A DNA stretch of 64,000 nt from Novosphingobium sp. PC22D (GTDB lineage: Bacteria; Pseudomonadota; Alphaproteobacteria; Sphingomonadales; Sphingomonadaceae): contig NZ_MWMO01000005.1 of the NCBI RefSeq assembly GCF_002556635.1, positions 186,001 through 250,000 on the forward strand, given 5' to 3'. Under the pieces are notes generated by a model. It did not search any database and was not told the DNA's origin. It saw only the letters and a program-made list of their open reading frames with translations. Below are positions 35,825 through 46,403 of this stretch, piece by piece. The translations under genes were made by a program, and so were the position numbers. Position 1 is the first letter of the stretch; the number at the start of each line of letters is the position of its first letter.

Positions 35825-37267
35825 ATGAGTGGTTTCACCGCAGACCGCCTGCTCCTGTTCGGCGCCACGGGCGACTTGTCGAAGCGGATGTTGCTGCCCT
35901 CGCTCGCCGCGCTCGACGCCGACGGCCTGCTCGACCCCGCGATCGAGATCATCTGTACCGCCCGCACAGACCTCGACGATCGCGGCTTCCGCAACTTCGC
36001 GCGCGAATCGCTCGAGCAGTTCCTGCCCGCCGACCGGCGCGGCGGCATGGCGACCTTCCTCAACCGGCTGAGCTACCAGAGCCTCGACGCTTCGAGCACC
36101 GAGGGGTTTGAGGCGCTCGCCAGGAAGGTGGGAACGCCCGAACGGGGCATCGCGATATTCCTTTCCACCGCGCCGAGCCTGTTCGAGCCCACGATCCGCG
36201 GCCTCGCGGCCAGCGGCCTTGCCGGCGAAAACGTGCGCATCGGCCTCGAAAAGCCGCTCGGCATCGATCTGGGTTCGAGCTGTGTGATCAACGATGCCGT
36301 CGCCACGGCCTTTCCCGAGGACCGGATCTTCCGGATCGACCACTACCTCGGCAAGGAGACGGTCCAGAACCTGCTCGCGCTGCGGTTCGCCAACATCATG
36401 TTCGAGCCCTTGTGGAACGCCTCGCACATCCATCACGTGCAGATCACCGTGGCCGAGACGGTCGGCCTCGAATCGCGCGTCGCCTATTACGACGATTCGG
36501 GCGCGCTGCGCGACATGGTGCAGAACCACATGCTCCAGCTCCTCGCACTCACCGCGATGGAAGTGCCGGTGCAATACGATTCCACCACGGTGCGCGACGA
36601 GAAGGTGAAGGTCCTGCGCTCGCTGCGCCCCGTGCCCACGAGCGACACCGTCACCGGCCAGTACCGCGCCGGCGCCATCGGCGGCGCGGCGGTGCCCGGC
36701 TACGACGACGAGCTGGGCAAGGATTCGACGACCGAAACCTTCGTCGCGATCAAGGCGCATATCGACAACTGGCGCTGGAAGGGCGTGCCGTTCTACCTGC
36801 GCACAGGCAAGCGCCTGCCGCGCCGCACGACGGAGATCATCGTCCAGTTCCGCGACGTGCCGCACTCGATCTTCTCGGGCCGCAGCGCGCGGCTCCAGCC
36901 TAACCGGCTGGTGATCGGCATCCAGCCGTCCGAGAACATCAGCATGTCGGTGATGGCCAAGGTACCGGGGCTCGACCGCGACGGCATCGGCCTGCGCCCC
37001 GTCCCGCTCGACATCGCCATGCCCGAAGCCTTTTCCGGGCCGCAGCGGCGCATCGCCTACGAACGCCTCCTGCTCGATCTGATCGAGGGTAACCAGACGC
37101 TGTTCGTCCGGCGCGACGAAGTGGAGGCGCAATGGGAATGGATCGACGCCATCCGCGCCGGCTGGGAGGAACAGGGGCAGGAGCCCAAGACTTATACGGC
37201 TGGAAGCTGGGGGCCCTCGGCGGCGATCGCGCTGGCCGAGCGTGACGGTGTCACGTGGCACGAGTAG
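35825..37267 (+). CDS. zwf: Glucose-6-phosphate 1-dehydrogenase
   Basis: A 480-residue enzyme oxidising glucose 6-phosphate to 6-phosphogluconolactone, the entry to the Entner-Doudoroff route. The nucleotide-binding loop LLFGATGDLSKRMLLPS and the active-site segment RIDHYLGKETVQN with its catalytic His-Tyr region are intact. It starts a plus-strand operon with edd, glk and eda. No pgl gene is present in the operon. Confidence 0.97.
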   Translation: MSGFTADRLLLFGATGDLSKRMLLPSLAALDADGLLDPAIEIICTARTDLDDRGFRNFARESLEQFLPADRRGGMATFLNRLSYQSLDASSTEGFEALARKVGTPERGIAIFLSTAPSLFEPTIRGLAASGLAGENVRIGLEKPLGIDLGSSCVINDAVATAFPEDRIFRIDHYLGKETVQNLLALRFANIMFEPLWNASHIHHVQITVAETVGLESRVAYYDDSGALRDMVQNHMLQLLALTAMEVPVQYDSTTVRDEKVKVLRSLRPVPTSDTVTGQYRAGAIGGAAVPGYDDELGKDSTTETFVAIKAHIDNWRWKGVPFYLRTGKRLPRRTTEIIVQFRDVPHSIFSGRSARLQPNRLVIGIQPSENISMSVMAKVPGLDRDGIGLRPVPLDIAMPEAFSGPQRRIAYERLLLDLIEGNQTLFVRRDEVEAQWEWIDAIRAGWEEQGQEPKTYTAGSWGPSAAIALAERDGVTWHE

Positions 37268-37333
37268 ACGAGACCGAATGACGACCGCCGCCTTGCTCGA
37301 TCCAGTCCGGCGAGCGGTACGGGAGCAAGACCG

Positions 37334-39163
<1,830 letters not shown>

Positions 39164-39167
39164 TCGC

Positions 39168-40139
39168 GTGACCAGCCTCGTCGCCCTCGACATCGGAGGA
39201 ACCCACGCCCGCTTCGCCCACGCGGAGATCGGCGCGGACGGCGCGGTCGCGCTCGACGAGCCGGTGACGCTCAAGACCTCCGACTACGTCAGCCTCAACA
39301 CCGCCTGGGAGGATTTCGCCCGCAAGTCGAACCGGCCCGTGCCGCGCAACGCCGCGATCGCGATCGCCGGACCGGTGACCGGCGAGACGGTGCGCATGAC
39401 CAACAACTCCTGGGTTCTGCACACCAGCCGGCTCGACCAGCAGCTCGGGCTCGACAAGGTCACCCTGATCAACGATTTCGGCGCGGTCGCCCATGCCGCC
39501 GCCAACGCACCCGCCAGCGATTTCGTCCATCTCGCCGGCCCCGACGCCCCCCTGCCCCAAACCGGCACGATCAGCGTGATCGGCCCCGGCACGGGGCTCG
39601 GCGTCGCGCATTTCCATCGCTATCCGGGCGGCTACCACGTCCAGGCGACCGAGGGCGGCCATGTCGACTTCGCGCCGGTCGACCACATCGACGACGCCAT
39701 CCTCGCACGACTGCGCGCTCGCCATCGCCGCGTCTCGGTCGAACGGATCGTCGCGGGACCCGGCATCGTCGAGATCTACGCGGCGCTCGCGGCGATGGAG
39801 AGCCGCCCCGTGCCCGAACTCGGCGACAAGGCGATCTGGCAGGCGGGCATGGACGAGAGCGATCCGATCGCGGTCGCCGCGATCGACCGTTTCTGCATGG
39901 CGCTCGGCAGCGTCGCGGGCGACTTCGCGCTGGCACACGGCGCGAGCGCGGTCGTCATCGCGGGCGGCCTCGGCTACCGCATCCGCGAGACACTGGTGCG
40001 CTCCGCCTTCGCCGACCGGTTCCGCTTCAAGGGCCGTTACGAGCAGATGATGGCGGGCCTGCCCGTCAAACTGATCACCCATCCGCAACCCGGGCTGTTC
40101 GGCGCGGCCGCGGCCTTCGCCAGGGAGCACCTTGCATGA
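39168..40139 (+). CDS. glk: Glucokinase
   Basis: A 323-residue bacterial glucokinase starting at GTG 39168. The ATP-binding loop LVALDIGGTHARFAHAEI is at the N-terminus, and the sugar-binding regions VTLINDFGAVAHA and VIGPGTGLGVAHF follow. A second phosphate loop reads VVIAGGLGYRI. It supplies glucose 6-phosphate to Zwf, completing a self-contained glucose-to-KDPG operon. Confidence 0.96.
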   Translation: MTSLVALDIGGTHARFAHAEIGADGAVALDEPVTLKTSDYVSLNTAWEDFARKSNRPVPRNAAIAIAGPVTGETVRMTNNSWVLHTSRLDQQLGLDKVTLINDFGAVAHAAANAPASDFVHLAGPDAPLPQTGTISVIGPGTGLGVAHFHRYPGGYHVQATEGGHVDFAPVDHIDDAILARLRARHRRVSVERIVAGPGIVEIYAALAAMESRPVPELGDKAIWQAGMDESDPIAVAAIDRFCMALGSVAGDFALAHGASAVVIAGGLGYRIRETLVRSAFADRFRFKGRYEQMMAGLPVKLITHPQPGLFGAAAAFAREHLA

Positions 40140-40762
40140 GCGATCTTTCCGCCCCGACCGAAAACATCATGCGCATGGCCCCGGTCATTCCGGTGCTGGT
40201 GATCGACGACGTCGCGCATGCCGTCCCCATCGCCCAGGCGCTCGTCGCGGGCGGGTTGCCGGTGCTCGAAGTAACGCTGCGCACCCCCTGCGCACTCGAA
40301 GCCATCAGGGAGATGAAGCAGGTGGAGGGGGCGGTCGTCGGTGCCGGCACCGTGCTCAACCCGAAGGACCTCGAGGCGGCGCTCAAGGTGGGCAGCGAGT
40401 TCATCGTCTCGCCGGGACTTACCAAGAAGCTTGGCAAGGCGGCGATCGAGGCGAAGGTTCCGCTCCTGCCCGGCACCGCCAATGCCAGCGACATCATGAC
40501 CGGGCTCGACCTGGGCTTCACCCGCTTCAAGTTCTTTCCCGCGGTGGCATCGGGCGGGATCGCCGCCCTGAAAGCCATCGGCGGACCGTTCGGAGGCGTG
40601 AAATTCTGTCCGACCGGGGGCATCAGTCTCGAAACCGCGCCCGACTGGCTCGCGCTCGACGCTGTGATCTGTGTCGGCGGAAGCTGGATCGTGCCCAAGG
40701 GGCCGCCGGATACCGCCGGCATCGAAGCCGCCGCCCGCGCCGCCAGGGAGCTTGCCCGATGA
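40136..40762 (+). CDS. eda: KDPG/KHG aldolase
   Basis: A 208-residue class I aldolase splitting 2-keto-3-deoxy-6-phosphogluconate into pyruvate and glyceraldehyde 3-phosphate. The catalytic Glu segment VLEVTLRTPCALEAI and the Schiff-base Lys in FTRFKFFPA are present. It overlaps glk and the next gene by 4 bases each (ATGA), so the operon is translationally coupled. Confidence 0.97.
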   Translation: MSDLSAPTENIMRMAPVIPVLVIDDVAHAVPIAQALVAGGLPVLEVTLRTPCALEAIREMKQVEGAVVGAGTVLNPKDLEAALKVGSEFIVSPGLTKKLGKAAIEAKVPLLPGTANASDIMTGLDLGFTRFKFFPAVASGGIAALKAIGGPFGGVKFCPTGGISLETAPDWLALDAVICVGGSWIVPKGPPDTAGIEAAARAARELAR

Positions 40763-43530
40763 CCGGTATCGCCGACCTCGACGCCCGCCTCAAGGAACTT
40801 CACCAGCGCACCCACGAGACGCCGCTGTTCAACCCCGTGTTCCAGCTCGCGATCGAATTGTCCAAGAAGCTCGAGGCGGGCGAACTGGGCCTCGACGATT
40901 TCGAGGGGCTGGTCGCCGAGATGGAGTGCGAGGGCCTGCGCGCCCGGGCCGCCCGGCTCGACCGGATGCTGGCGCCGATGGGCCTCGAAGCCAACGACGA
41001 GCGGCTGTGCGAGGCGGCGAGCGAAGACGACTTCACCGCATTCGCGGTGCGCTGGCAGCGCCCCTCGGCGCACGTGGTGTTCACCGCGCACCCGACCTTC
41101 CTGCTTACCAAGGCGCAGACCGAGGCGGTGGCGACGTCCGCTTCCTCGGGCGATTTCAGCACCGCGACGGTATGTGTCGCCGATCCGACGCGAGACACTA
41201 TCACCCTCGAATACGAGCATGACGCGGCGATGCAGGCGATCACGCGCGGGCAGGCGGCGCGCGCGCGCATCACCGCGCGGCTGCTCGATCTCGCCGCCTC
41301 GCGCTGGCCCAAGCAGTGGAAGAGCCTGCGCCCGATCCCCGTGCGCTTCGCCACCTGGGTCGGCTACGACATGGACGGGCGCACCGACATCTCGTGGAAC
41401 ACCTCGATCCGCTACCGCCTTCAGGAGAAGGCGCTGCGGCTCAAGAGCTACGCCGAGATGCTCGCCGGGGCCGTGCCCGAAATCGCCGAAAAGCTCGAAC
41501 GTGCGCACGCGCACACCGCCGAGATGGCCGCGCGCTTCGGCGAGGACCTGTCCGAGCCCGAGGCGCTGTCGGCGGCCGCCAATGCGCTCACCGAAGACCA
41601 CCCCGACAAGATCGTCAGTCTCGGCCCGATCATGACCGAGCTTGAGGAAGAGGCGCGCCACGCCGACCAGGCCAAGGCCCGCGACATCCTCGTCGTCGTC
41701 TCGGCGATGAAGGCCGACGGGCTCGGAATGGGCTGGATCCACTTCCGGGTGAACTCCTCGCAGCTCCAGAACGCGATCCGCCGCCGCATCGACAAGCGCG
41801 GCACGCTCAACCTCGCGAGCCAGGCCGCGCTGGTGAAGATGCGCGAAATCCTCGCCGAGGCGAAACCGCTCCGGTCGAACTTCGCCGCGCTGGCGATCGA
41901 GAATTCTACAGCGGTGCGCCAGTTCCTCGCGATGGCGCAAATCCTCCACCACATCGATGCAGACTCCCCGATCCGCATGCTCGTCGCCGAATGCGAGCAG
42001 CCGACCACGGTGCTCGCCGCGCTCTACTTCGCGCGGCTGTTCGGGATCGAGGACAAGGTCGACGTCTCGCCCTTGTTCGAAACCGAGAGCGCGCTCGAAC
42101 ACGGCGGCCGCTTCCTCGATGCCGTCCTCGCCGAGCCCGCCTACCGCGACTATGCGAGGAAGCGCGGTCGGATCGCGATCCAGACCGGCTTTTCCGACGC
42201 GGGGCGCTTCGTCGGCCAGATCCCGGCAAGCCTCGCGATCGAGCGGCTCCAGGGCCGGCTTGCCGAGGCGATGGTGGCGAACGGGCTTACCGACGTTTCC
42301 GCGCTGATCTTCAACACCGGCGGCGAATCGATGGGCCGCGGCGCGCATCCCAACAACCTTGCCGACCGCTTCGACTGGCAGATGTCGCCCTGGGCGCGGC
42401 GGCGCTTCCTGCGCGCGGGCATCCGGCTCGAACCCGAGGTCAGCTTCCAGGGCGGCGACGGCTACTTGTGGTACGGCTCGCCCGAACTCGCGCTGGCGAC
42501 GATCACCCGCTTTTGCGAAAAGCCGCTGTGGGGCGCCGATCCCGACGCGCCGGCCGACCCGTTCTATCGCCGCACCGACATCAGCCTCGACTTCTACCGC
42601 GCGATCCGCAGCGCGCAGCACGAACATCTGGAAAGCCACACTTACAGCCGCGCGATCACCGCGTTCGGGCTAGGCCTGCTCAACGACACCGGCAGCCGCA
42701 AGTCGCGGCGCCAGTCCGATCTCGCCTCCGACCGCACGATGAGCCTGAGGCAGATCCGCGCCATCCCGCACAACGCCATCCTGCAGCAACTCGGCTATCC
42801 GGTGAACCTGATCGCGGGCATCGGCACCGCGGCGGAAGGCAACCGCGAGGAAATCGCGGCGCTGCTGCGCGACAGCCCGCGCGGACGCGAACTGATCCGG
42901 CTGGTGCGCGCGGCGAACGCGCTGGCCTCGATCAAGACCGTGGCCGCCTTCGGCGAGCTGTTCAACTCGGCCTACTGGGCAAGCCGGCCCTATCGCGGCG
43001 ACGAGGCGCACATCTCCGATGCCTGCCTGAAGCTGGGCGAATATCTCACCAAGGACGACCGCACCGGCGTGTTTCGCCGCCTCGCTTCGCGCCTCAGGGT
43101 CGACGCGCTCAAGCTGCACCGCCTGCTCGAGCTGATTCCCGACGAATCGCCGATGCCCGACCGCGAGCAGACCCGCCGCAGCCTCGGCGCGCTGCAATCG
43201 ATCCGGCTGGCGCTGTTCAAGTACATGTTCCTGCGCGCGGTAACGATGCCCGCCTTCAGCCGCGCCAACGACATCAGCCGCGACGACGTGCTCGAGATGT
43301 TCTTCACCCTGCGTGTAGAAGACGGCCTCGCGCAGCTTCGCCGCGCCTTCCCGATCCATTTCCCGCGCATCGAGGACTTCTCGGTCGAGTGCCCGAGCGA
43401 CTATCCCGATTCCGGCGCGAGCGGCTACGGCCAGATCCACCAGGACTTCATCGACCCGATCGAGCGCAGCTACAAGCTGGCGTTGCGCATCACCACCGCT
43501 ATCGCCAACGAATTCGGCGCACACGGATAA
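40759..43530 (+). CDS. ppc: Divergent phosphoenolpyruvate carboxylase-like protein
   Basis: A 923-residue protein from ATG 40759, overlapping eda. Overall length and motif order follow PEP carboxylase, but signature residues differ. FTAHPTF (His111) stands for TAHPTE, GYDMDGRTDI for the G-G-D-R-D-G-N-P segment, GFSDAGRFVG for the Lys-containing Y-S-D-S-x-K-D loop, and FNTGGESMGRGAHP for F-H-G-R-G-G-x-x-G-R-G-G. The C-terminus ends ANEFGAHG rather than the usual M-R-N-T-G. The catalytic His and one glycine-rich Arg loop survive. It could be a lineage-specific anaplerotic enzyme or a paralogue with changed chemistry. Being coupled to the Entner-Doudoroff genes, it probably acts on PEP or a related central metabolite. 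Confidence 0.75.
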   Translation: MTGIADLDARLKELHQRTHETPLFNPVFQLAIELSKKLEAGELGLDDFEGLVAEMECEGLRARAARLDRMLAPMGLEANDERLCEAASEDDFTAFAVRWQRPSAHVVFTAHPTFLLTKAQTEAVATSASSGDFSTATVCVADPTRDTITLEYEHDAAMQAITRGQAARARITARLLDLAASRWPKQWKSLRPIPVRFATWVGYDMDGRTDISWNTSIRYRLQEKALRLKSYAEMLAGAVPEIAEKLERAHAHTAEMAARFGEDLSEPEALSAAANALTEDHPDKIVSLGPIMTELEEEARHADQAKARDILVVVSAMKADGLGMGWIHFRVNSSQLQNAIRRRIDKRGTLNLASQAALVKMREILAEAKPLRSNFAALAIENSTAVRQFLAMAQILHHIDADSPIRMLVAECEQPTTVLAALYFARLFGIEDKVDVSPLFETESALEHGGRFLDAVLAEPAYRDYARKRGRIAIQTGFSDAGRFVGQIPASLAIERLQGRLAEAMVANGLTDVSALIFNTGGESMGRGAHPNNLADRFDWQMSPWARRRFLRAGIRLEPEVSFQGGDGYLWYGSPELALATITRFCEKPLWGADPDAPADPFYRRTDISLDFYRAIRSAQHEHLESHTYSRAITAFGLGLLNDTGSRKSRRQSDLASDRTMSLRQIRAIPHNAILQQLGYPVNLIAGIGTAAEGNREEIAALLRDSPRGRELIRLVRAANALASIKTVAAFGELFNSAYWASRPYRGDEAHISDACLKLGEYLTKDDRTGVFRRLASRLRVDALKLHRLLELIPDESPMPDREQTRRSLGALQSIRLALFKYMFLRAVTMPAFSRANDISRDDVLEMFFTLRVEDGLAQLRRAFPIHFPRIEDFSVECPSDYPDSGASGYGQIHQDFIDPIERSYKLALRITTAIANEFGAHG

Positions 43531-43546
43531 AACGGTCCCGTCCGCC

Positions 43547-44404
43547 ATGGTCTCGTCACGCGAAGGTGCCACCGCCCCGGCCATGCATTTCGAACTGGTC
43601 CAGTCGATATCGCTCGCCGGCTCGTTCGAGGTCGCGAACGACGATCGCGCCGGGATGACCGCGCGCGCCGCGTGGATCATCGACGGCGCGACCGATCTCG
43701 GCGAGCCGGGACTCGTCGGCGCGAGCGGCGGTGCGGAGTGGCTGTCCTGCGTGGCCGATCGCGCCTTCGCCACCTGTGACGACCTGCCTGTCGACGCGAT
43801 GTGCCGTGCCGCCGCCGCCGAGGCGGTCGCGGCCTACGAACGCGATCGCACGCGCGAGCCGGTGGCGCGCTGGGAACTGCCGCGCGCGGCGCTGTTCGCG
43901 GCACGGCTGCACGCCGAGCGGCTCGAGTTCGCCTGGATCGCCGACTGCTGCGCCTATCTCGTCGACGCGCGCGGCGCGGTCCGGCTCGGCCCTCCAGCCG
44001 ACATCGGCGACGGCGAGGAACGCACCGCGGCCGCATTGGCCGAACACGGCCTGGGCGCGGCGAAACGGCCCGGACCGATCCTCGAGTTTCTGCGCGAGGC
44101 CCGCTCGCAGGCGGGACCGGATGGCTTCGGGGTCGAGAACGCAGGGCTCGCGAAGCTCCAGACGGGCTCGGTGGCATGCGCCGCCGGGGCCAGCCTGGTA
44201 TTGATGACCGACGGCTTCTCGGCGCTGCTCGACCGGTACGACCTCGTCACGCCGGACGAACTCGGCCGGCGGCTCGCCGCCGACGGGCTCGACGGCCTGG
44301 TGCGCGAGATGCGCGCCGCCGAGGCGCGGGACGCGCGCTGCGAGCGCTGGCCGCGCTTCAAGGTTTCGGACGACGCCACCGCACTCTGGCTGCGGATCGC
44401 CTGA
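43547..44404 (+). CDS. PP2C-family phosphatase domain protein
   Basis: A 285-residue protein with recognisable PP2C motifs: WIIDGATDLGEPG near the N-terminus, corresponding to the metal-binding D-G motif, and LVLMTDGFSALLDRYDL in the C-terminal half. A final Asp is in VSDDATALWL. Members are Ser/Thr phosphatases or regulatory relatives. It begins 16 bases after the PEP carboxylase-like stop. ATG 43547 has no clear ribosome site; ATG 43583 (MHFELVQSIS) is an alternative start. Confidence 0.75.
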   Translation: MVSSREGATAPAMHFELVQSISLAGSFEVANDDRAGMTARAAWIIDGATDLGEPGLVGASGGAEWLSCVADRAFATCDDLPVDAMCRAAAAEAVAAYERDRTREPVARWELPRAALFAARLHAERLEFAWIADCCAYLVDARGAVRLGPPADIGDGEERTAAALAEHGLGAAKRPGPILEFLREARSQAGPDGFGVENAGLAKLQTGSVACAAGASLVLMTDGFSALLDRYDLVTPDELGRRLAADGLDGLVREMRAAEARDARCERWPRFKVSDDATALWLRIA

Positions 44405-44548
44405 CCGTCCGTAGCAATCGCCCGCGTTAACTTTCGAAGGCCGCGAGTCCCCGCGCGGTACACCTTTGGCCGCCCCACTGGCGATTCATTAGGATATGCG
44501 CGATATTGTGCGTCAACGCCGTGCCAGAATTTCGGGGAACGTTTCAAA

Positions 44549-45229
44549 ATGAAGGGCCGCATCCTGCTCGCTACCGCCGTCGTCGGTCTCGCCGCGATCG
44601 CCGGGGGTCTGCTCGTCGCCAATCCGCCCGCCAAGCCCGAGCCCGCCTCGCTCGCCGCCGCCGAAGTGGCAGAGGCGAAGGTGGCCGCGCCCGATCCGAT
44701 CGCGGAAAACGGCGTCGCCCAGGCGCCGGCGGTCGAGCCGGAGGAAGCGCCCGCGGTCAGCAACGAATTCACGATCAAGCACATCCTGCCGATCGAAGGC
44801 CCGATCAAGTACGGCGAGTGGCACTGGGACGAGAGCGAGGCCCCCGCCGAGGGCCCGATCGTGATCACGGTCGATCTCGACGCGCGCGTGCTCTCGATCT
44901 TCCGCAACGGCTACGAGATCGGCGCGGCCGCCGTCCTGCTCGGCACCGAAGACAAGCCGACCCCGCTCGGCGTGTTCCCGATCACGCAGAAAGCGCGGCA
45001 TCACGTCTCCAATCTCTACGATGCGGAAATGCCCTACATGCAGCGGCTGACCAACGACGGCATCACTCTCCACGGCTCGAAAGTGGAGTGGGGCTATGCG
45101 AGTCACGGCTGCATCGGAATGCCCGAACCCTTCGCGGCGAAGGTCTTTGCCCAGACCAAGCTGGGCGACCGGGTGTTCATAACGCGCGGCAAGATGGTCG
45201 GCCTGGGCGATTCACTTGTCGATTCCTGA
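44549..45229 (+). CDS. L,D-transpeptidase (YkuD family)
   Basis: A 226-residue periplasmic enzyme with an N-terminal membrane anchor or signal (KGRILLATAVVGLAAIAGGL). An Ala/Pro/Glu-rich spacer follows. The YkuD catalytic domain starts near IVITVDLDARVLSIFRNG, with the catalytic His in TLHGS and the nucleophile Cys188 in SHGCIGMP. Such enzymes form 3-3 peptidoglycan cross-links or attach proteins to the wall. The usual Arg or Asn after HGCI is Gly here, which is seen in some members. Confidence 0.9.
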   Translation: MKGRILLATAVVGLAAIAGGLLVANPPAKPEPASLAAAEVAEAKVAAPDPIAENGVAQAPAVEPEEAPAVSNEFTIKHILPIEGPIKYGEWHWDESEAPAEGPIVITVDLDARVLSIFRNGYEIGAAAVLLGTEDKPTPLGVFPITQKARHHVSNLYDAEMPYMQRLTNDGITLHGSKVEWGYASHGCIGMPEPFAAKVFAQTKLGDRVFITRGKMVGLGDSLVDS

Positions 45230-45323
45230 GCCCAAATGCGGCAGAGTGGCTGGGCCGTAACGGTAATCCCGGCCCCCCTGATCGCTCGGGATTTGCTTTC
45301 GGTCTTTTGGCCGGAAGGCCGGG

Positions 45324-45367
45324 GAAGCAATCGAGGGTAAATGAGACGGGCCACCCTCGATTGCTTC
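45324..45367. repeat. Perfect 15-base-arm palindrome between convergent genes
   Basis: GAAGCAATCGAGGGT and its exact reverse complement ACCCTCGATTGCTTC flank a 14-base loop. With one bulged A the stem extends by about five G-C pairs. A second small hairpin (GGCC-GGAA-GGCC) lies just to the left at 45309-45320. It sits between the L,D-transpeptidase gene and the convergent tilS gene. It could be a bidirectional terminator without strong U-runs, or a repetitive extragenic palindrome. Confidence 0.8.
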
Positions 45368-45389
45368 ACCCGGGTATTTCCTCGACTTT

Positions 45390-46403
45390 TCAGAGCTTTT
45401 TGGAAGCGACTGACTTCGCGGCGCGGCGTTTGGGCGCCGGCATGAAGCTCCAGCCGGACGCATCCGAACGCACGATCAGTCCGCCGATCGAGGCGGGCCT
45501 GCCCTCGACGAGCGATTCGACGAGTCGAGCCACCGCGCTTCCTCTCGGCGCATTCCCATCCAGATCGCGTACGATTCTTGCAACCACGCGCAACACGACC
45601 GCCTTGGGCGCGCGCGGCCGGTAGCTGACGCCCAGCGCCTCGGTGCGCACGCTCTGCCGGTATTCGAGCTGCGCGGCCCATTCGATGACTTCGTCGGCTT
45701 CCGACAGGAACCCGGCGCTCGCCGCGATCGCGGGAACGTCGAGCCAGTCCGCCGCCGCGAGCGCCTTGCGCATCCGCACGCGGTCGAAGCGGTCGTCGAG
45801 ATTGCTCGGGTCCTGGACGAAAGGCGCGCCCGCCCGCGCCACGACGCCCTCGAGCTCGGAGCGTCGCCAATCGAGCACCGGGCGCAGCAGCGGCAGGCGC
45901 GATCCCGGCACGATCCCCCGCGCCCGCGCGCCCGCGAGCCCGGCGACACCGCTCGCCCGGTTGAGCCGCATCAGCAGCGTCTCGGCCTGGTCGTCGGCAT
46001 GATGCGCGGTCGCTAGCGCGCCCAGCCCGCGCGCCTCGATCCACTCGAGCATCGCCGCGTAGCGCGCGCGCCGCGCTTCGGCCTGAAGATTGCCGCTCGC
46101 GACCTCCACCGCGATCGTGCGGTGCGGCACAGCGATCTCCGCGCACAGCGACGCGACCATGGCGGCTTCGGTGGCGGCTTCGGCGCGCAGACCGTGATCT
46201 ACGGTGACCGCTTCGACGCGTCCCGGCAGTGCCGCCGCCGCGAGCAGGAGCATCGCGGTGCTGTCCGGTCCACCGGACACCGCCAGGCCCAGCTTCGCCG
46301 CCTCGTCCGCGCCTTCGGGCCAGAGCGCGGCGAGCCGACCGGCGAAGCGCGTGACCGCCAGCGGATCGCAGGCGGCGCGATCAGCCGCTGCAGTCGAGCC
46401 CAT
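45390..46403 (-). CDS. tilS: tRNA(Ile)-lysidine synthetase
   Basis: A 337-residue PP-loop enzyme that converts C34 of tRNA-Ile(CAU) to lysidine using ATP. The PP-loop SGGPDSTAML is intact, followed by VTVDHGLRAEA and the family motif TAHHADDQAETLLMRLNRASGVAGL. I chose ATG 46403 (MGSTAAADRAACDP), overlapping the cpoB 3' end by 23 bases; an ATG at 46418 is possible. The C-terminal substrate-binding domain is short. Confidence 0.93.
   Translation of the reverse strand: MGSTAAADRAACDPLAVTRFAGRLAALWPEGADEAAKLGLAVSGGPDSTAMLLLAAAALPGRVEAVTVDHGLRAEAATEAAMVASLCAEIAVPHRTIAVEVASGNLQAEARRARYAAMLEWIEARGLGALATAHHADDQAETLLMRLNRASGVAGLAGARARGIVPGSRLPLLRPVLDWRRSELEGVVARAGAPFVQDPSNLDDRFDRVRMRKALAAADWLDVPAIAASAGFLSEADEVIEWAAQLEYRQSVRTEALGVSYRPRAPKAVVLRVVARIVRDLDGNAPRGSAVARLVESLVEGRPASIGGLIVRSDASGWSFMPAPKRRAAKSVASKKL

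Noticed and set aside
40075..42639. An 854-residue minus-strand frame opposite the PEP carboxylase-like gene
   Set aside because: Typical high-GC antisense frame; no recognisable motif, and the plus strand encodes an operon-linked enzyme.
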